From: an uncultured Alphaproteobacteria bacterium
Lineage (GTDB): Bacteria; Pseudomonadota; Alphaproteobacteria; HIMB59; GCA-002718135
Direction: 5' to 3'
Length of the DNA: 64,000 bases
Assembly (NCBI GenBank): GCA_902521315.1
Contig: CABYRH010000002.1
Location: 84,076 to 148,075 of the forward strand
Of this stretch, positions 21,009 to 31,767 are shown in pieces. The notes beneath the pieces were generated by a model that ran no database searches, was not told the DNA's origin, and was given only the letters and a program-made list of their open reading frames with translations. The translations under genes were made by a program, and so were the position numbers. How positions within the stretch are numbered: the first letter of the stretch is position 1; every line of letters starts with the position of its first letter.

Positions 21009-23087
21009 ATGACAAGATCTCACCCATTATCAAAATACAGAAATATCGGTATCATGGCTCATATAGATGCTGGCAAAACAACAACTACTGAAAGAATTTT
21101 ATATTATACAGGTAAATCTCATAAAATTGGAGAAGTTCACGATGGTGCTGCAACAATGGATTGGATGGAACAAGAACAAGAAAGAGGTATAACTATTACT
21201 TCTGCTGCAACCACATGTTTTTGGAAAGACCATAGAATAAATATAATTGATACGCCAGGACATGTAGATTTTACTATCGAAGTTGAACGGTCTCTTAAAG
21301 TTTTAGATGGAGCTGTAGCTGTTTTTGATGGAGTTGCGGGTGTTGAGCCTCAATCTGAAACTGTCTGGAGACAAGCAGATAAATATAAAGTTCCTAGAAT
21401 GTGTTTTGTAAATAAGCTAGACAGAACAGGCGCTAACTTCTTTATGTGCGTTGACATGATTTCAGACAGATTAGGCTCTTATCCTTTGGTTACGCAATTA
21501 CCAATTGGAATCGAAAGTAATTTAAAAGGTGTTGTTGATCTTGTGTCTAACAAAGCTATAGTTTGGCAGGATGAAAGTTTAGGCGCAAAGTTTGATGTCG
21601 TAGATATACCTGATGATCTTAAAGATCAGTCTGCTGAATATAGACTAAAATTAATCGAAAAAGCTGTAGAAGAAGACGACTCAATAATGGAGAATTACCT
21701 TGAAGGTAACGAACCAACTATTGAAGAGCTTAAGTTATGCATTAGAAAAGGAACCTTAAATGGTTCATTTGTTCCTGTCTTAACCGGATCTGCATTTAAA
21801 AATAAAGGTGTTCAGCCACTTTTAGATGCAGTTATTGACTATATGCCTTCACCTACAGATGTTGCAAATGTAAAAGGTGTTGATGTTGATGATGACTCAA
21901 AAGAATTAACAAGAAAATGTGAAGATAATGAACCCTTTAGCGCATTAGCTTTTAAAATAATGACCGACCCATTTGTTGGAAGCTTGACATTTGCTAGAAT
22001 TTACTCTGGTTCAATAAATACCAAGGATAGTGTGTTAAATTCTAATTCAGGAAAAAAAGAAAATATTGGTAGAATGCTATTAATGCATGCAAATAACAGA
22101 GAAGAAATAAAAACTGCTAACGCTGGTGATATAGTTGCATTAGTTGGACTCAAAGACGTTACAACAGGTGAGACTTTATGTGCATCTGATAATCCAATAA
22201 TTTTAGAAAAAATGGATTTTCCTGATCCTGTAATTGAAGTCGCTGTTGAACCTAAAACAAAAGTTGATCATGAAAAAATGGGACAAGCTTTGGGAAGATT
22301 AGCTCAAGAGGATCCAAGTTTTAGAGTCACTACTGATCACGAAAGTGGTCAAACAATAATTAAAGGTATGGGTGAACTTCATCTTGAAATTCTTGTTGAT
22401 AGGATGAAAAGAGAGTTTAAGGTAGAAGCAAACGTTGGAGCTCCACAAGTTGCATATCGAGAAACAATATCAAATTCATACGATGTTGATTATACTCATA
22501 AAAAACAATCTGGTGGCGCTGGTCAGTTCGCAAGAGTTAAGATTAAATTTGAACCTGGAGAACCGGGAAGTGGTTATGAATTCATTAATCAAATTAAAGG
22601 TGGAAACATACCTACCGAACATATCCCTGGAGTTGAAAAAGGCCTTATAGCACAGCAACAAACAGGCGTTATAGCTGGATTTCCATGCATAGATTTTAAG
22701 GCAACTCTTTATGATGGTGCCTATCACGATGTAGACTCAAGTGTACTTGCTTTTGAAATTGCTTCAAGAGCTGCTTTCAGAGAAGGTATTTCCAAAGCAA
22801 AACCAGTACTACTTGAACCTATGATGAAAGTAGAAGTTGTTACTCCTGAAGAGTATATGGGGGATGTTATAGGTGATCTAAATAGTCGTAGGGGTCAAGT
22901 TCAAGAAATGTCAACTAGAGGTAATGCAAACGTTGTAGATGCAATGGTTCCGCTAGCAAATATGTTTGGTTATGTAAACAATCTAAGATCATTGTCTCAA
23001 GGTAGGGCAAATTATACAATGCAGTTTGATCATTATGAAGAAGTTCCCTCAAATGTTGCAGAGGAAGTAAAGGCTAAGTTAGCATAA
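21009..23087 (+). CDS. fusA: Elongation factor G
   Basis: 692 aa translocation GTPase. G-motifs: [15 protein letters not shown] (P-loop), the switch I segment [21 protein letters not shown] and [10 protein letters not shown]. Domains II-V follow, with the usual length. It overlaps rpsJ by one base; unlike many proteobacteria no tuf copy intervenes. Confidence 0.99.
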   Translation: MTRSHPLSKYRNIGIMAHIDAGKTTTTERILYYTGKSHKIGEVHDGAATMDWMEQEQERGITITSAATTCFWKDHRINIIDTPGHVDFTIEVERSLKVLDGAVAVFDGVAGVEPQSETVWRQADKYKVPRMCFVNKLDRTGANFFMCVDMISDRLGSYPLVTQLPIGIESNLKGVVDLVSNKAIVWQDESLGAKFDVVDIPDDLKDQSAEYRLKLIEKAVEEDDSIMENYLEGNEPTIEELKLCIRKGTLNGSFVPVLTGSAFKNKGVQPLLDAVIDYMPSPTDVANVKGVDVDDDSKELTRKCEDNEPFSALAFKIMTDPFVGSLTFARIYSGSINTKDSVLNSNSGKKENIGRMLLMHANNREEIKTANAGDIVALVGLKDVTTGETLCASDNPIILEKMDFPDPVIEVAVEPKTKVDHEKMGQALGRLAQEDPSFRVTTDHESGQTIIKGMGELHLEILVDRMKREFKVEANVGAPQVAYRETISNSYDVDYTHKKQSGGAGQFARVKIKFEPGEPGSGYEFINQIKGGNIPTEHIPGVEKGLIAQQQTGVIAGFPCIDFKATLYDGAYHDVDSSVLAFEIASRAAFREGISKAKPVLLEPMMKVEVVTPEEYMGDVIGDLNSRRGQVQEMSTRGNANVVDAMVPLANMFGYVNNLRSLSQGRANYTMQFDHYEEVPSNVAEEVKAKLA

Positions 23088-23395
23088 TGGAAAATCAAAA
23101 TATTAGAATAAGACTTAGAGGTTATGACAATTCTCTACTAGATACAAGCACACAAGATATAATTAATACAGCAAAGAGAACCGGTGCAAAAGTTAAGGGA
23201 CCTATTCCACTTCCTACAAGATTTGAGAGATTTACAGTTAATAAATCACCACACATAGATAAAAAAAGTAGAGACCAATTAGAAATAAGAACGCATAATC
23301 GTCTACTTGATATAATAGAACCTACGCCTCAGACTGTTGACGCTTTAATGAAGCTTGATCTATCTGCAGGAGTAGAGGTGGATATAAAAATTTAA
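23087..23395 (+). CDS. rpsJ: 30S ribosomal protein S10
   Basis: 102 aa. [14 protein letters not shown], the [19 protein letters not shown] loop and the [20 protein letters not shown] block are typical. S10 also pairs with NusB and NusG in transcription-translation coupling. First gene of the S10 unit, coupled by one-base overlap to fusA with no separate promoter visible. Confidence 0.98.
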   Translation: MENQNIRIRLRGYDNSLLDTSTQDIINTAKRTGAKVKGPIPLPTRFERFTVNKSPHIDKKSRDQLEIRTHNRLLDIIEPTPQTVDALMKLDLSAGVEVDIKI

Positions 23396-24043
23396 ATGCT
23401 TAGAACAGGTTTAATAGCTACAAAAATTGGTAATAGTTCTTATTACCATGAAGATGGTAAAAATACACATGTGACTGTTTTAAAAGTTGACGAATGTATA
23501 GTAGCCAGTGTTAAAACTTCTGATAAAGATGGTTACAACGCCGTTCAACTAACCTCAGTTGAAACCAACAAAGACATATCTCATATACACAAACCACAGA
23601 GAAAAATGTTCTCATCAATTAATATTAAACCTAAAAAAATAATTAAGGAATTTAGAGTTGATATCGACAATATTTTAGAAGTTGGAACTAAGCTTGATGT
23701 CAATCATTTTAAAGTAGATCAATATGTTGATGCAAGCAGTATTTCTATAGGTAAGGGTTTTGCAGGTGTAATGAAAAGGCATAATTTTGGCGGACTAAGG
23801 GCATCACATGGTGTGTCTATTTCGCATAGATCTCATGGCTCAACTGGTCAAAACCAAGATCCTGGAAGAGTTTTTAAGGGTAAGAAAATGGCAGGTAGAA
23901 TGGGTAATAAAAAAGTAACAAAACAAAACCTAAAAGTTATAGATGTGGATACTGAAAATAATCTTTTAATGATCAAAGGATCAGTGCCAGGAAAAAAACA
24001 TTCAATAATTTATTTAAAAGACTCAGTTAAAAAATCAAAATGA
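23396..24043 (+). CDS. rplC: 50S ribosomal protein L3
   Basis: 215 aa. The central loop reaching the peptidyl-transferase centre (GLRASHGVSISHRSHGSTGQ, with the modifiable Gln) and GKKMAGRMGNKKVT are intact. It starts directly at the rpsJ stop and overlaps rplD by four bases. Confidence 0.98.
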   Translation: MLRTGLIATKIGNSSYYHEDGKNTHVTVLKVDECIVASVKTSDKDGYNAVQLTSVETNKDISHIHKPQRKMFSSINIKPKKIIKEFRVDIDNILEVGTKLDVNHFKVDQYVDASSISIGKGFAGVMKRHNFGGLRASHGVSISHRSHGSTGQNQDPGRVFKGKKMAGRMGNKKVTKQNLKVIDVDTENNLLMIKGSVPGKKHSIIYLKDSVKKSK

Positions 24044-24663
24044 AAATATCAGTTCTTAATTTAAAAAATAAATCTGTTGGAGATATTGAGTTAGACTCAA
24101 GTATTTTTGGAGTTAAAAGTTTACCTGATCTAATACATCAATACATTAGATATCAAAATGCTAAGTCAAGACAAGGTTCACACAAAACTAAGACTAGATC
24201 TGAAGTAAGTGGACGTAGCAAAAAACCTTTTTCACAAAAAGGAACTGGTAATGCTAGACAGGGTAGTAATAAACCTCCTAATTTTAGAGGTGGAGCTGTT
24301 TCTATGGGTCCTCAAAATAGAGATCATTCTTTTAATTTAAACAAAAAAGAAAAAAAATTAGCTTTAAAGTCTGCTTTGTCTACCAAATTAATAGATGAAA
24401 AAGTTGTAATTATTGATACTTTTGAGATTAAAAGTTTTAAAACGAAAGAATTACAATCAGATTTAAAACAATTTAATTATAAGTCTGCTTTATTTATTCA
24501 TTCTGAAACTGGAATTGATAAAAATTTTAAATTAGCCTCTGCTAACATACCTAAAGTATCAATTCTGAGTCAAAAAGGTATTAATGTTAAAGATTTAATT
24601 AGTTTTGATAAAATATTTATTGATCAAAAATCTATAAACGAAATAACAATGAGGCTATCATGA
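24040..24663 (+). CDS. rplD: 50S ribosomal protein L4
   Basis: 207 aa. The extended loop lining the exit tunnel is visible (GRSKKPFSQKGTGNARQGS, FRGGAVSMGPQNRDHSF). In some gammaproteobacteria L4 represses the S10 operon; nothing here shows whether that applies. Four-base overlaps on both sides. Confidence 0.97.
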   Translation: MKISVLNLKNKSVGDIELDSSIFGVKSLPDLIHQYIRYQNAKSRQGSHKTKTRSEVSGRSKKPFSQKGTGNARQGSNKPPNFRGGAVSMGPQNRDHSFNLNKKEKKLALKSALSTKLIDEKVVIIDTFEIKSFKTKELQSDLKQFNYKSALFIHSETGIDKNFKLASANIPKVSILSQKGINVKDLISFDKIFIDQKSINEITMRLS

Positions 24664-24977
24664 AAAATAAGTTTAAAAAAATTTCTCTTGATCAAGCTTA
24701 CGAAATTATAAAAAGACCTATAACAACTGAAAAATCAACTAACCTACAACAGTTTAATCAATATTCTTTTATAGTGTCTAAAAATGCAAATTCCTATGAA
24801 ATTAAAAATGCTATTGAATCTATTTTTAAGGTTAAAGTAAGCAAAGTAAATACTTCAATTTTAAGAGGTAAAGGTAAAACATTTAAAGGGCAATATGGTT
24901 TTAGAAAAGATACTAAAAGAGCTATAGTTACGCTAAATGAGGGTAATACAATAGACTCATCATTGGAGATTAAATAA
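24660..24977 (+). CDS. rplW: 50S ribosomal protein L23
   Basis: 105 aa. It contains the typical [14 protein letters not shown] opening and the [18 protein letters not shown] helix-strand. L23 forms the tunnel-exit docking site for trigger factor and SRP. It overlaps rplD by four bases and rplB by one. Confidence 0.96.
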   Translation: MKNKFKKISLDQAYEIIKRPITTEKSTNLQQFNQYSFIVSKNANSYEIKNAIESIFKVKVSKVNTSILRGKGKTFKGQYGFRKDTKRAIVTLNEGNTIDSSLEIK

Positions 24978-25798
24978 TGTTATTAAAGTTTAAACCAACA
25001 ACACCAGGACTTAGAGGAACCGTTCTTGTTTCAAAGAAAGAACTTTCTGGAGAAAAACCTTATAAATCTCTTACAAAGAAGTTTAAATCCACTGGAGGTA
25101 GAAATAACCAAGGAAGAATAACTTCAAGAAGAATGGGTGGAGGTGTAAAAAGAAAATACAGACTTATAGATTTTAAAAGATCAAAAACCGATATAACTGC
25201 TGAAGTAATTAGAAATGAATATGATCCTAACAGATCAGCGTTTATATCTTTATTAAAATATGAAGATGGAGAGCATACTTATATTATTTCTCCTAAAAAT
25301 ATCAAAATTGGTGAAAAAATAGTATCAGGTGAAAATGTTCCAATCAAAAATGGGAACTGTTTGCCTTTAATTAATATACCCATTGGTACTAGTATCCATA
25401 ATATTGAATTAAAACCTGGAGCAGGTGGTCAACTAATTAGATCCGCTGGTTCTTCTGCGCAGATTGTATCTAAAGAACCACCTTACGTTCAAATAAAATT
25501 AATTTCAGGTGAGATAAGACATATTAATAAGAATTGTAGAGCTACAATTGGTGAAGTATCTAATTCTGATCAAAAAAATATCAAACTCGGTAAGGCAGGT
25601 AGAAAAAGATATTTAGGATTTAGACCAAAAGTAAGAGGTGTTGTAATGAATCCAGTTGATCATCCACATGGAGGTGGAGAAGGAAGAACATCTGGAGGTA
25701 GAGATCCTGTTACTCCTTGGGGTGTTGCAACTAAAGGTAAAAAAACAAGAAATAATAAAAAAACAGATATTTTTATAATTAGAAGGAAGAAAAAATAA
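24977..25798 (+). CDS. rplB: 50S ribosomal protein L2
   Basis: 273 aa. The C-terminal [18 protein letters not shown] segment, including the conserved His of the peptidyl-transferase region, is intact, as is the N-terminal [11 protein letters not shown] loop. One-base overlaps on both sides. Confidence 0.99.
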   Translation: MLLKFKPTTPGLRGTVLVSKKELSGEKPYKSLTKKFKSTGGRNNQGRITSRRMGGGVKRKYRLIDFKRSKTDITAEVIRNEYDPNRSAFISLLKYEDGEHTYIISPKNIKIGEKIVSGENVPIKNGNCLPLINIPIGTSIHNIELKPGAGGQLIRSAGSSAQIVSKEPPYVQIKLISGEIRHINKNCRATIGEVSNSDQKNIKLGKAGRKRYLGFRPKVRGVVMNPVDHPHGGGEGRTSGGRDPVTPWGVATKGKKTRNNKKTDIFIIRRKKK

Positions 25799-26079
25799 TG
25801 ACTAGATCAGTTTGGAAAGGCCCCTTTGTAGATATTACACTAATAAAGAAAGCTGAAAAATTATCCCAATCTGGAAGAAAAGAGGTTTTAAAAACTTGGT
25901 CAAGAAGATCAACTATTCTTCCTCAGTTTGTAGGACTAACTTTTGGTGTTTACAATGGTCAAAAGTTTGTACCGGTAACTATTAATGAGCAAATGGTTGG
26001 CCATAAATTGGGTGAATTTTCTCCTACTAGATCATTTAAAGGGCATACAGCTGCAGATAAGAAAGCGGAACAGAAATGA
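25798..26079 (+). CDS. rpsS: 30S ribosomal protein S19
   Basis: 93 aa. [11 protein letters not shown] start, [14 protein letters not shown] and the C-terminal [15 protein letters not shown] are the S19 hallmarks. It binds S13 in the 30S head. Overlaps rplV by four bases. Confidence 0.98.
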   Translation: MTRSVWKGPFVDITLIKKAEKLSQSGRKEVLKTWSRRSTILPQFVGLTFGVYNGQKFVPVTINEQMVGHKLGEFSPTRSFKGHTAADKKAEQK

Positions 26080-26444
26080 ACGAAAATTTAACGGCAATAG
26101 CTAAAGATAATATGGTAAGGATAAGTCCTTCTAAATTATCTCTCTTAGTTAATAGTATAGTAAACATGAAGGTTAATTCTGCAATAAATCAATTAAAGTT
26201 TTCCTCCAAAAGAGTGTCTGGTACAATTTTAAAAGTACTTAATGCTGCTGTTGCAAATGCAGAAAACAATAAGCAATTAGATATAGACAAACTTTTTGTT
26301 AAAGAAGCTTTTGTAGGTAAAAGCTTAAGAATGAAACGATGGAGACCTCGAGCAAAAGGTAGAGCTGCTTCTATTATTAAGCCATTTAGCAAAGTTACTA
26401 TCGTTGTTGAAGAAAGAATAGAAATAAAAAAGGAAACTAAATAA
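26076..26444 (+). CDS. rplV: 50S ribosomal protein L22
   Basis: 122 aa. The long beta-hairpin that reaches the exit tunnel is recognisable in [16 protein letters not shown] near residues 87-102, and macrolide-type resistance deletions are not seen. It overlaps rpsC by one base. Confidence 0.97.
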   Translation: MNENLTAIAKDNMVRISPSKLSLLVNSIVNMKVNSAINQLKFSSKRVSGTILKVLNAAVANAENNKQLDIDKLFVKEAFVGKSLRMKRWRPRAKGRAASIIKPFSKVTIVVEERIEIKKETK

Positions 26445-27121
26445 TGGGACAAAAAGTAAATCCTTACGGCATCAGACTTGGAATCAATAAGACTTGGTCA
26501 TCAAGATGGTTTTCTAAAAATGAATATACAAAGTTATTACACCAAGATCTGAAAATAAAAAAATATGTAGAAAAAAAACTAAAGAATGCAAGTATTTCAA
26601 AAATTAATATTGAAAGAGCTGCTAAAAAATTAAGACTTTCGATTTATAGTTCAAGACCTGGCATTATTATTGGAAAAAAAGGTGCAGATATTGAAACACT
26701 CAAAAACGATCTTTCAAAAATGTCAAATCTTGAAGTATTTCTTGATATAAAAGAAGTTAGGAAACCAGAAGTTGAAGCAAGACTAGTTGCAGAAAATATT
26801 GCATCTCAGCTAGAAAAAAGAATATCATTTAGAAGAGCAATGAAGAAAGCTGTGCAATCAGCCATAAGATTAGGTGCTAAGGGTGTAAAAGTAGTTTGCA
26901 GTGGAAGATTAGGTGGTGCAGAAATTGCCAGAACTGAAAAGTATCATGAAGGAAGTGTTCCATTACATACACTTAGAGGTGATATAGATTATGCAACTGC
27001 TGAAGCAGAAACAACTTATGGAATATGTGGAATAAAAGTTTGGATCAATAAAGGAGAAATATTACAAAAAGATCCATATGCGAGTGAACGAAAACAAATT
27101 GATCAAGGGAGCGTTAGATAA
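26444..27121 (+). CDS. rpsC: 30S ribosomal protein S3
   Basis: 225 aa. [13 protein letters not shown] start, the KH-domain [14 protein letters not shown], and the C-terminal [12 protein letters not shown] with [14 protein letters not shown]3 forms the mRNA entry site with S4 and S5. Its stop overlaps rplP by one base. Confidence 0.99.
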   Translation: MGQKVNPYGIRLGINKTWSSRWFSKNEYTKLLHQDLKIKKYVEKKLKNASISKINIERAAKKLRLSIYSSRPGIIIGKKGADIETLKNDLSKMSNLEVFLDIKEVRKPEVEARLVAENIASQLEKRISFRRAMKKAVQSAIRLGAKGVKVVCSGRLGGAEIARTEKYHEGSVPLHTLRGDIDYATAEAETTYGICGIKVWINKGEILQKDPYASERKQIDQGSVR

Positions 27122-27537
27122 TGAATATGTTATCACCTAAAAAAACTAAATTTAGAAAACAATTTAAAGGTAGGATTCATGGTGCTTCTAAAGGTAATTA
27201 CTCTCTTAATTACGGTAGTTATGGTTTAAAGGCTATGGAGCCAGAAAGAGTTACATCAAGACAAATTGAGGCTGCTAGAAAAGCAATAACTAGATATTTG
27301 AAGAGAGCAGGTAGAATGTGGATTAGAATATTTCCAGATGTTCCAGTATCAAAGAAACCGGCCGAAGTAAGAATGGGTAAAGGAAAAGGGTCAATTGAAT
27401 ACTGGGCTTGCAGAGTTAAACCTGGAAGAATTATGTTTGAGGTTGACGGGGTAAATGTAAATGATGCTAGAAAAGCTATGGATTTAGCTGCCGCAAAACT
27501 TCCTATTAAATGTAAATTTATTGAAAGAAATATCTAA
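27121..27537 (+). CDS. rplP: 50S ribosomal protein L16
   Basis: 138 aa from 27121, or 136 aa from the ATG at 27127, where the product would begin [10 protein letters not shown] as in most homologues. A GGGAG nine bases before 27121 favours the first ATG. The [22 protein letters not shown] and [18 protein letters not shown] blocks are typical. L16 helps position A-site tRNA. Confidence 0.97.
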   Translation: MNMLSPKKTKFRKQFKGRIHGASKGNYSLNYGSYGLKAMEPERVTSRQIEAARKAITRYLKRAGRMWIRIFPDVPVSKKPAEVRMGKGKGSIEYWACRVKPGRIMFEVDGVNVNDARKAMDLAAAKLPIKCKFIERNI

Positions 27538-27731
27538 TGGATAAAAAAAATAATATAGACGAAAAAAAAATTAAGGAAGAAATATTGAACTTAAAGAAGA
27601 CGCTTATGAATTTAAATTTTCAAAAATCATCTGGTCAGTTAGAAAAAACATCTAAAATTAGAGATGCAAAAAAACAAATTGCTAGATTAAACACAAAATT
27701 AGGAAATATAAAAGGAGAGAAATATGCCTAA
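27537..27731 (+). CDS. rpmC: 50S ribosomal protein L29
   Basis: 64 aa, two-helix protein. Sequence is divergent and Lys-rich at the start, but [24 protein letters not shown] and IARLNT match the L29 pattern, and position between rplP and rpsQ is diagnostic. It overlaps rpsQ by eight bases. It sits near the tunnel exit beside L23. Confidence 0.93.
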   Translation: MDKKNNIDEKKIKEEILNLKKTLMNLNFQKSSGQLEKTSKIRDAKKQIARLNTKLGNIKGEKYA

Positions 27732-27969
27732 AAGAATCTTATCTGGTGTAGTTGTTTCTTCAAATTCAAATAAAACCATCATTGTAGATGTAACTAGAAG
27801 AATTAAACATAAACTATATAAAAAAATAATTAGACAGACAAAAAAATATCATGCTCACGATGAAAATAATGAATTTAATGTTGGAGATATTGTATCAATA
27901 GTTGAGTCTAAACCAATATCAAAGTTAAAAAAATGGAGAGTAGTCTCAAACACAGGAGAAAAATTGTGA
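27724..27969 (+). CDS. rpsQ: 30S ribosomal protein S17
   Basis: 81 aa OB-fold protein. [27 protein letters not shown] and [20 protein letters not shown] are the conserved strands. GGAGAG lies just before the ATG inside the end of rpmC. Four-base overlap with the GTG start of rplN. Confidence 0.97.
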   Translation: MPKRILSGVVVSSNSNKTIIVDVTRRIKHKLYKKIIRQTKKYHAHDENNEFNVGDIVSIVESKPISKLKKWRVVSNTGEKL

Positions 27970-28334
27970 TTCAAATGCAATCAAAACTATTTGTTGCAGA
28001 TAATTCGGGTGCAAGAACTATACAATGTATAAAAGTCTTAGGAGGCTCTAAAAGAAGAGCTGCATCTATTGGTGATATAATTGTTGTATCAATTAAAGAT
28101 GCTTTACCTAGAGCAAAAGTAAAAAAGGGTGATGTATATAAAGCAGTAGTTGTTAGAACTTCAAAGGATTTCAAAAGACCTGACGGTTCTGCAATTAGAT
28201 TTGATAAAAACGCAGCAGTTCTACTTGATAAACAAGAAGAACCAATAGCGACAAGAATTTTTGGACCAGTAACGAGAGAATTAAGAAGTAAAAAATTCAT
28301 GAAAATAATAAGTTTAGCACCAGAGGTAATTTAA
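27966..28334 (+). CDS. rplN: 50S ribosomal protein L14
   Basis: 122 aa from a GTG start, exactly the family length. The frame is open upstream to 27933, but the GTG at 27966 gives the canonical [16 protein letters not shown] start. It overlaps the rpsQ stop as GTGA and has AGGAGA seven bases upstream. L14 contributes to the subunit bridge B8. Confidence 0.97.
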   Translation: MIQMQSKLFVADNSGARTIQCIKVLGGSKRRAASIGDIIVVSIKDALPRAKVKKGDVYKAVVVRTSKDFKRPDGSAIRFDKNAAVLLDKQEEPIATRIFGPVTRELRSKKFMKIISLAPEVI

Positions 28335-28648
28335 TGAATAATAAATTTAAATTAAAGAAAGGAGACGAAGTAATTGTGCTCGCAGGTAAAGATAAAGGCA
28401 AAACAGGAAAAATTATAAAAATGGTACCCAAAAAAATGAAAGCGATAGTCTCAGAAATCAATAAAGTTAAAAAGAACCAAAAACCAGACAATAATCAACC
28501 AGGTGGTATTATTGATAAAGAAATGCCTATACATATTTCAAACCTCTCTTTTTATGATCCTGAATTAAAAAAAGGAGTTAGAATTGGCTATAAATTAGAA
28601 AATAACAAGAAATCAAGAATTAATAAATCTTCAGATAAGGAAATATAA
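28334..28648 (+). CDS. rplX: 50S ribosomal protein L24
   Basis: 104 aa. It carries a KOW motif ([20 protein letters not shown], residues about 8-27) and the conserved [12 protein letters not shown] block. L24 starts 50S assembly on the 5' end of 23S rRNA. One-base overlaps with rplN and rplE. Confidence 0.97.
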   Translation: MNNKFKLKKGDEVIVLAGKDKGKTGKIIKMVPKKMKAIVSEINKVKKNQKPDNNQPGGIIDKEMPIHISNLSFYDPELKKGVRIGYKLENNKKSRINKSSDKEI

Positions 28649-29199
28649 TGAGCAGACTTTTAGAAGAATATAGAAATCAAATTAAGCAAGAATTAAAGTC
28701 TAAACTCGGTCTTAAAAATATATTCGAAGTTCCAAAAATAAAAAAAATTATTTTAAATATAGGCGTTGGAGAAGGAAAAGATGACTCAAAATTAATTGAT
28801 AAGGCCTTAGAAGACCTAACCCTTATATCGGGACAAAAAGCAGTTAAAACAATTTCAAAAAAAGCAATTTCAGGATTTAAAATAAGGGCTGGAATGCCTC
28901 TAGGTGTGAAAGTGACTCTACGTAATAAAATTATGTATGAATTTCTTGATAGATTAGTAAATATTGCAATACCAAGAATAAGAGATTTTAGAGGTTTAAA
29001 TATCAAAAGTTTTGATGGAAATGGAAACTTTTCTATGGGGATTAAGGAGCATATAATATTTCCAGAAATAAATTTTGATAAAGTAGATAAAGTTAGAGGT
29101 ATGGATATTACGATTTGTACATCTGCAAAAAATAATAACGAGGCTTTAGAGTTACTTAAAAGTTTTAATATGCCTTTTAAAGAAAATCAGGTTAATTAA
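28648..29199 (+). CDS. rplE: 50S ribosomal protein L5
   Basis: 183 aa, within the usual 178-185. [38 protein letters not shown] and the C-terminal [20 protein letters not shown] are typical. L5 binds 5S rRNA and contacts S13. Confidence 0.98.
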   Translation: MSRLLEEYRNQIKQELKSKLGLKNIFEVPKIKKIILNIGVGEGKDDSKLIDKALEDLTLISGQKAVKTISKKAISGFKIRAGMPLGVKVTLRNKIMYEFLDRLVNIAIPRIRDFRGLNIKSFDGNGNFSMGIKEHIIFPEINFDKVDKVRGMDITICTSAKNNNEALELLKSFNMPFKENQVN

Positions 29200-29207
29200 G
29201 GAGAAAA

Positions 29208-29513
29208 ATGGCAAAACTCAGTTCAGTTCAAAAAAATCTTTTTAGACAAAAATTAATAAAAAAATATAAACCTAAGAGGGATATGCTAAAGGCAAAAATA
29301 AAAGATAAAAATATTTCTTTGGAAGAAAGAATTTCTTATCAAAATAAACTAAACGATCTTCCTAGAAATGGTTCATCAATTAGACATAGAAATAGATGTG
29401 AAATAACAGGTAGGCCAAGAGGAAATTATAGAAAATTTGGCTTATCTAGAATTAAACTAAGAGAGCTTTCAATGACTGGTGATCTACCAGGAGTTGTTAA
29501 GTCAAGTTGGTAG
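29208..29513 (+). CDS. rpsN: 30S ribosomal protein S14
   Basis: 101 aa, the long zinc-free form. Only one cysteine lies in the [14 protein letters not shown] motif, and the CxxC pairs of the zinc form are absent. AAGGAG precedes the ATG. It is followed by rpsH eleven bases after the stop. Confidence 0.97.
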   Translation: MAKLSSVQKNLFRQKLIKKYKPKRDMLKAKIKDKNISLEERISYQNKLNDLPRNGSSIRHRNRCEITGRPRGNYRKFGLSRIKLRELSMTGDLPGVVKSSW

Positions 29514-29524
29514 GAAGGGGTAAA

Positions 29525-29923
29525 ATGGCTTTAAACGATTCACTTTCAGATATGCTAGCGAGAATTAAAAATGCTCATCAAGCAAATAAAGTATCCACTT
29601 TGTGTCTTAAATCAAAATTAAATATGAATGTCTTAAGTGTTCTAAAGGATGAAGGCTATATAAGAGATTTTAAAAATATCGAAGAGAGAAAAGGAGTAAA
29701 TTCTATAAAAATTGACTTAAAATATTATAATGGAAGTCCGGTGATTAAGAAAATAAAAAGAATTTCAAAACCTGGTATTAGAATATATTCTAAAATTAGT
29801 GAGCTAAACAAACCCTACGGAGGTTTAGGTATATCTATTTTATCAACTCCAAAAGGAGTTATGTCAGATCATCAAGCTAAGAAAAATAATGTTGGTGGCG
29901 AAATTTTGTGCGAGGTTTTTTAA
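29525..29923 (+). CDS. rpsH: 30S ribosomal protein S8
   Basis: 132 aa. The frame is open back to an ATG at 29507 inside rpsN, but the ATG at 29525 follows a GGAAGGGG ribosome site and gives the usual ALNDSLSDMLARIKNA start. The C-terminal KKNNVGGEILCEVF is typical. In E. coli S8 represses the spc operon through a site near rplE; this was not checked here. Confidence 0.97.
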   Translation: MALNDSLSDMLARIKNAHQANKVSTLCLKSKLNMNVLSVLKDEGYIRDFKNIEERKGVNSIKIDLKYYNGSPVIKKIKRISKPGIRIYSKISELNKPYGGLGISILSTPKGVMSDHQAKKNNVGGEILCEVF

Positions 29924-30453
29924 TGTCACGGATTGCAAAAAACCCAATAAAAATTTCTAAAGAAGTAGAATGTAGTTTTAGAGATGGAATTTTTTCAGCT
30001 AAAGGTAAACTTGGACAGATGCAAACTAACGTAAATTCTAATTATAACATCAATATAAATGACAATGAAATAAAAGTTGTTCCTAATAGTGAAAATATTA
30101 AAGACCCAAACTGGGGAACTACTAGAGCTATTATTGCAAATATTATTAATGGAGTAACAAATGGTTTTACTAAAACTTTAGAACTAAATGGTACTGGATA
30201 TAGAGCTAGTGTATCTGGTTCTAAATTAAAACTAGAACTAGGTTATAGTCATGATATTAATTTTGATATACCTAAAGATGTAAAAATTGAATGCCCAAAA
30301 CAAAACTTAATTAAGATAACTAGTATAAATAAGGAGAAGTTAGGTGCAGCTGCTGCAAAAATTAGATCTTATAGAAAACCAGAACCATTTAAAGGTAAAG
30401 GAATAAAGTATATTGACGAATATATTTTTAGAAAAGAAGGAAAAAAGAAATAA
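29923..30453 (+). CDS. rplF: 50S ribosomal protein L6
   Basis: 176 aa from ATG 29923, which overlaps the rpsH stop by one base and gives the standard MSRIAKNPIKI start; the longer reading from 29908 is not needed. The second repeat ends in SYRKPEPFKGKGIKY, the L6 C-terminal signature that contacts the sarcin-ricin region. Confidence 0.97.
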   Translation: MSRIAKNPIKISKEVECSFRDGIFSAKGKLGQMQTNVNSNYNININDNEIKVVPNSENIKDPNWGTTRAIIANIINGVTNGFTKTLELNGTGYRASVSGSKLKLELGYSHDINFDIPKDVKIECPKQNLIKITSINKEKLGAAAAKIRSYRKPEPFKGKGIKYIDEYIFRKEGKKK

Positions 30454-30456
30454 TTT

Positions 30457-30789
30457 ATGAAAGATAGAAAAGAAAGAGTAAGATTTAAATCTAGAAAAGT
30501 TTCTAAAAGAAAGAGATTAAGTGTATTTAGATCAAATAATCATTTATACGCTCAACTTATAGATGATAGTAACGGTATAACGCTTGCTAGTGCATCATCT
30601 CTTGAAAAAACAATTAAAGATAAAAAATTACAAAGAAAAGAAATTGCAGAACTGATTGGTAAAAATATAGCGAAGAAAATAATTTCTAAGGGAATTGATA
30701 AAGTTGCTTTTGATAGAGGTAAATATAAATATCATGGTTTAATTAAAATACTTGCAGAAGCAGCAAGATCAGAAGGTCTTAATTTTTAG
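30457..30789 (+). CDS. rplR: 50S ribosomal protein L18
   Basis: 110 aa, slightly short but complete. [18 protein letters not shown], and [22 protein letters not shown] bind 5S rRNA. Seven bases separate its stop from the rpsE ATG. Confidence 0.97.
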   Translation: MKDRKERVRFKSRKVSKRKRLSVFRSNNHLYAQLIDDSNGITLASASSLEKTIKDKKLQRKEIAELIGKNIAKKIISKGIDKVAFDRGKYKYHGLIKILAEAARSEGLNF

Positions 30790-30796
30790 AGGTTGT

Positions 30797-31306
30797 ATGT
30801 TTGAAAATGATAAAAATGAATTTAGTGAACATCTAGTAACTATTAATAGGGTAGCTAAAGTTGTAAAAGGTGGCAGAAGATTTGGATTTGCTGCAATAAT
30901 GATAGTGGGAGATAACAAAGGTAGAGTGGGTATAGGAACAGGTAAAGCAAAAGAAGTACCTGAAGCTGTAAGAAAAGCTACAGAAAATGCAAAAACTAAA
31001 ATGATTAGAGTGCATTTAAAAGAAAACAGAACTATTCATCATGATATTGTTGGACGTTTTGGAGCTGGAAGAGTAATTTTAAGAGCTGCTGCACCAGGAA
31101 CCGGAATTATTGCAGGAGGCCCTATGAGGGCACTCTTTGAATCTCTTGGTATTAAAGATGTCGTTGCTAAATCTACTGGAACATCTAATCCACATAACAT
31201 GCTAAAAGCAACATTAAATGCATTTAAGATATCAGAATCTCCAAAATCAGTTGCTGCAAAAAGATCAAAAAAATTAAATGATATAACTTCAAGTAAGAAT
31301 ATTTAA
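30797..31306 (+). CDS. rpsE: 30S ribosomal protein S5
   Basis: 169 aa. The frame is open to 30752 within rplR, but the ATG at 30797 is preceded by AGAGG and fits family length. [27 protein letters not shown] and [19 protein letters not shown] are conserved. The stop lies two bases before rplO; the rpmD gene (L30) usually found here is missing. Confidence 0.98.
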   Translation: MFENDKNEFSEHLVTINRVAKVVKGGRRFGFAAIMIVGDNKGRVGIGTGKAKEVPEAVRKATENAKTKMIRVHLKENRTIHHDIVGRFGAGRVILRAAAPGTGIIAGGPMRALFESLGIKDVVAKSTGTSNPHNMLKATLNAFKISESPKSVAAKRSKKLNDITSSKNI

Positions 31307-31308
31307 AT

Positions 31309-31767
31309 ATGAAAATAAATGAATTAAAATCTCCACTAACCTCAAGAAAGAAAAATAAAAGAAGAGGAAGAGGCGCTGGCTCTGGATTGGGAAAAACTGC
31401 TGGAAGGGGTGTTAAAGGTCAAAAATCAAGATCTGGTGTTTCCATTAATGGCTTTGAAGGTGGACAAATGCCTATTTATAGACGGTTACCAAAAAGAGGT
31501 TTTAAAAACCATTTTAGAATAAAAACACAAGGTATTAGTTTCACTATGATAAATAATATTATCAAAAAATATAATCTTGATCCTTCTACAATTAAAGAAG
31601 AGGAGTTGTTTAACAAAAAAATTTTTAAGAGATCCAAGGGAAATTTAAAACTTCTCAATATCGGAGAACCTCTTAAAACAACTAATTTAGAAATTTCTTA
31701 TGCTTCTAAAATGGCTGTAGAAGTTTTAGAAAAATTAGGTGGTAAAATTAAACTTACAAAGAAATAA
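31309..31767 (+). CDS. rplO: 50S ribosomal protein L15
   Basis: 152 aa. The Arg/Gly-rich N-terminal tail ([21 protein letters not shown], residues about 14-34) and [18 protein letters not shown] are characteristic. Its stop abuts the secY start with no gap. Confidence 0.98.
   Translation: MKINELKSPLTSRKKNKRRGRGAGSGLGKTAGRGVKGQKSRSGVSINGFEGGQMPIYRRLPKRGFKNHFRIKTQGISFTMINNIIKKYNLDPSTIKEEELFNKKIFKRSKGNLKLLNIGEPLKTTNLEISYASKMAVEVLEKLGGKIKLTKK

Noticed and set aside
27127-27537. Shorter L16 start at the second ATG
   Set aside because: Matches the family N-terminus, but the ribosome site is better spaced for 27121; kept as an alternative in the entry.
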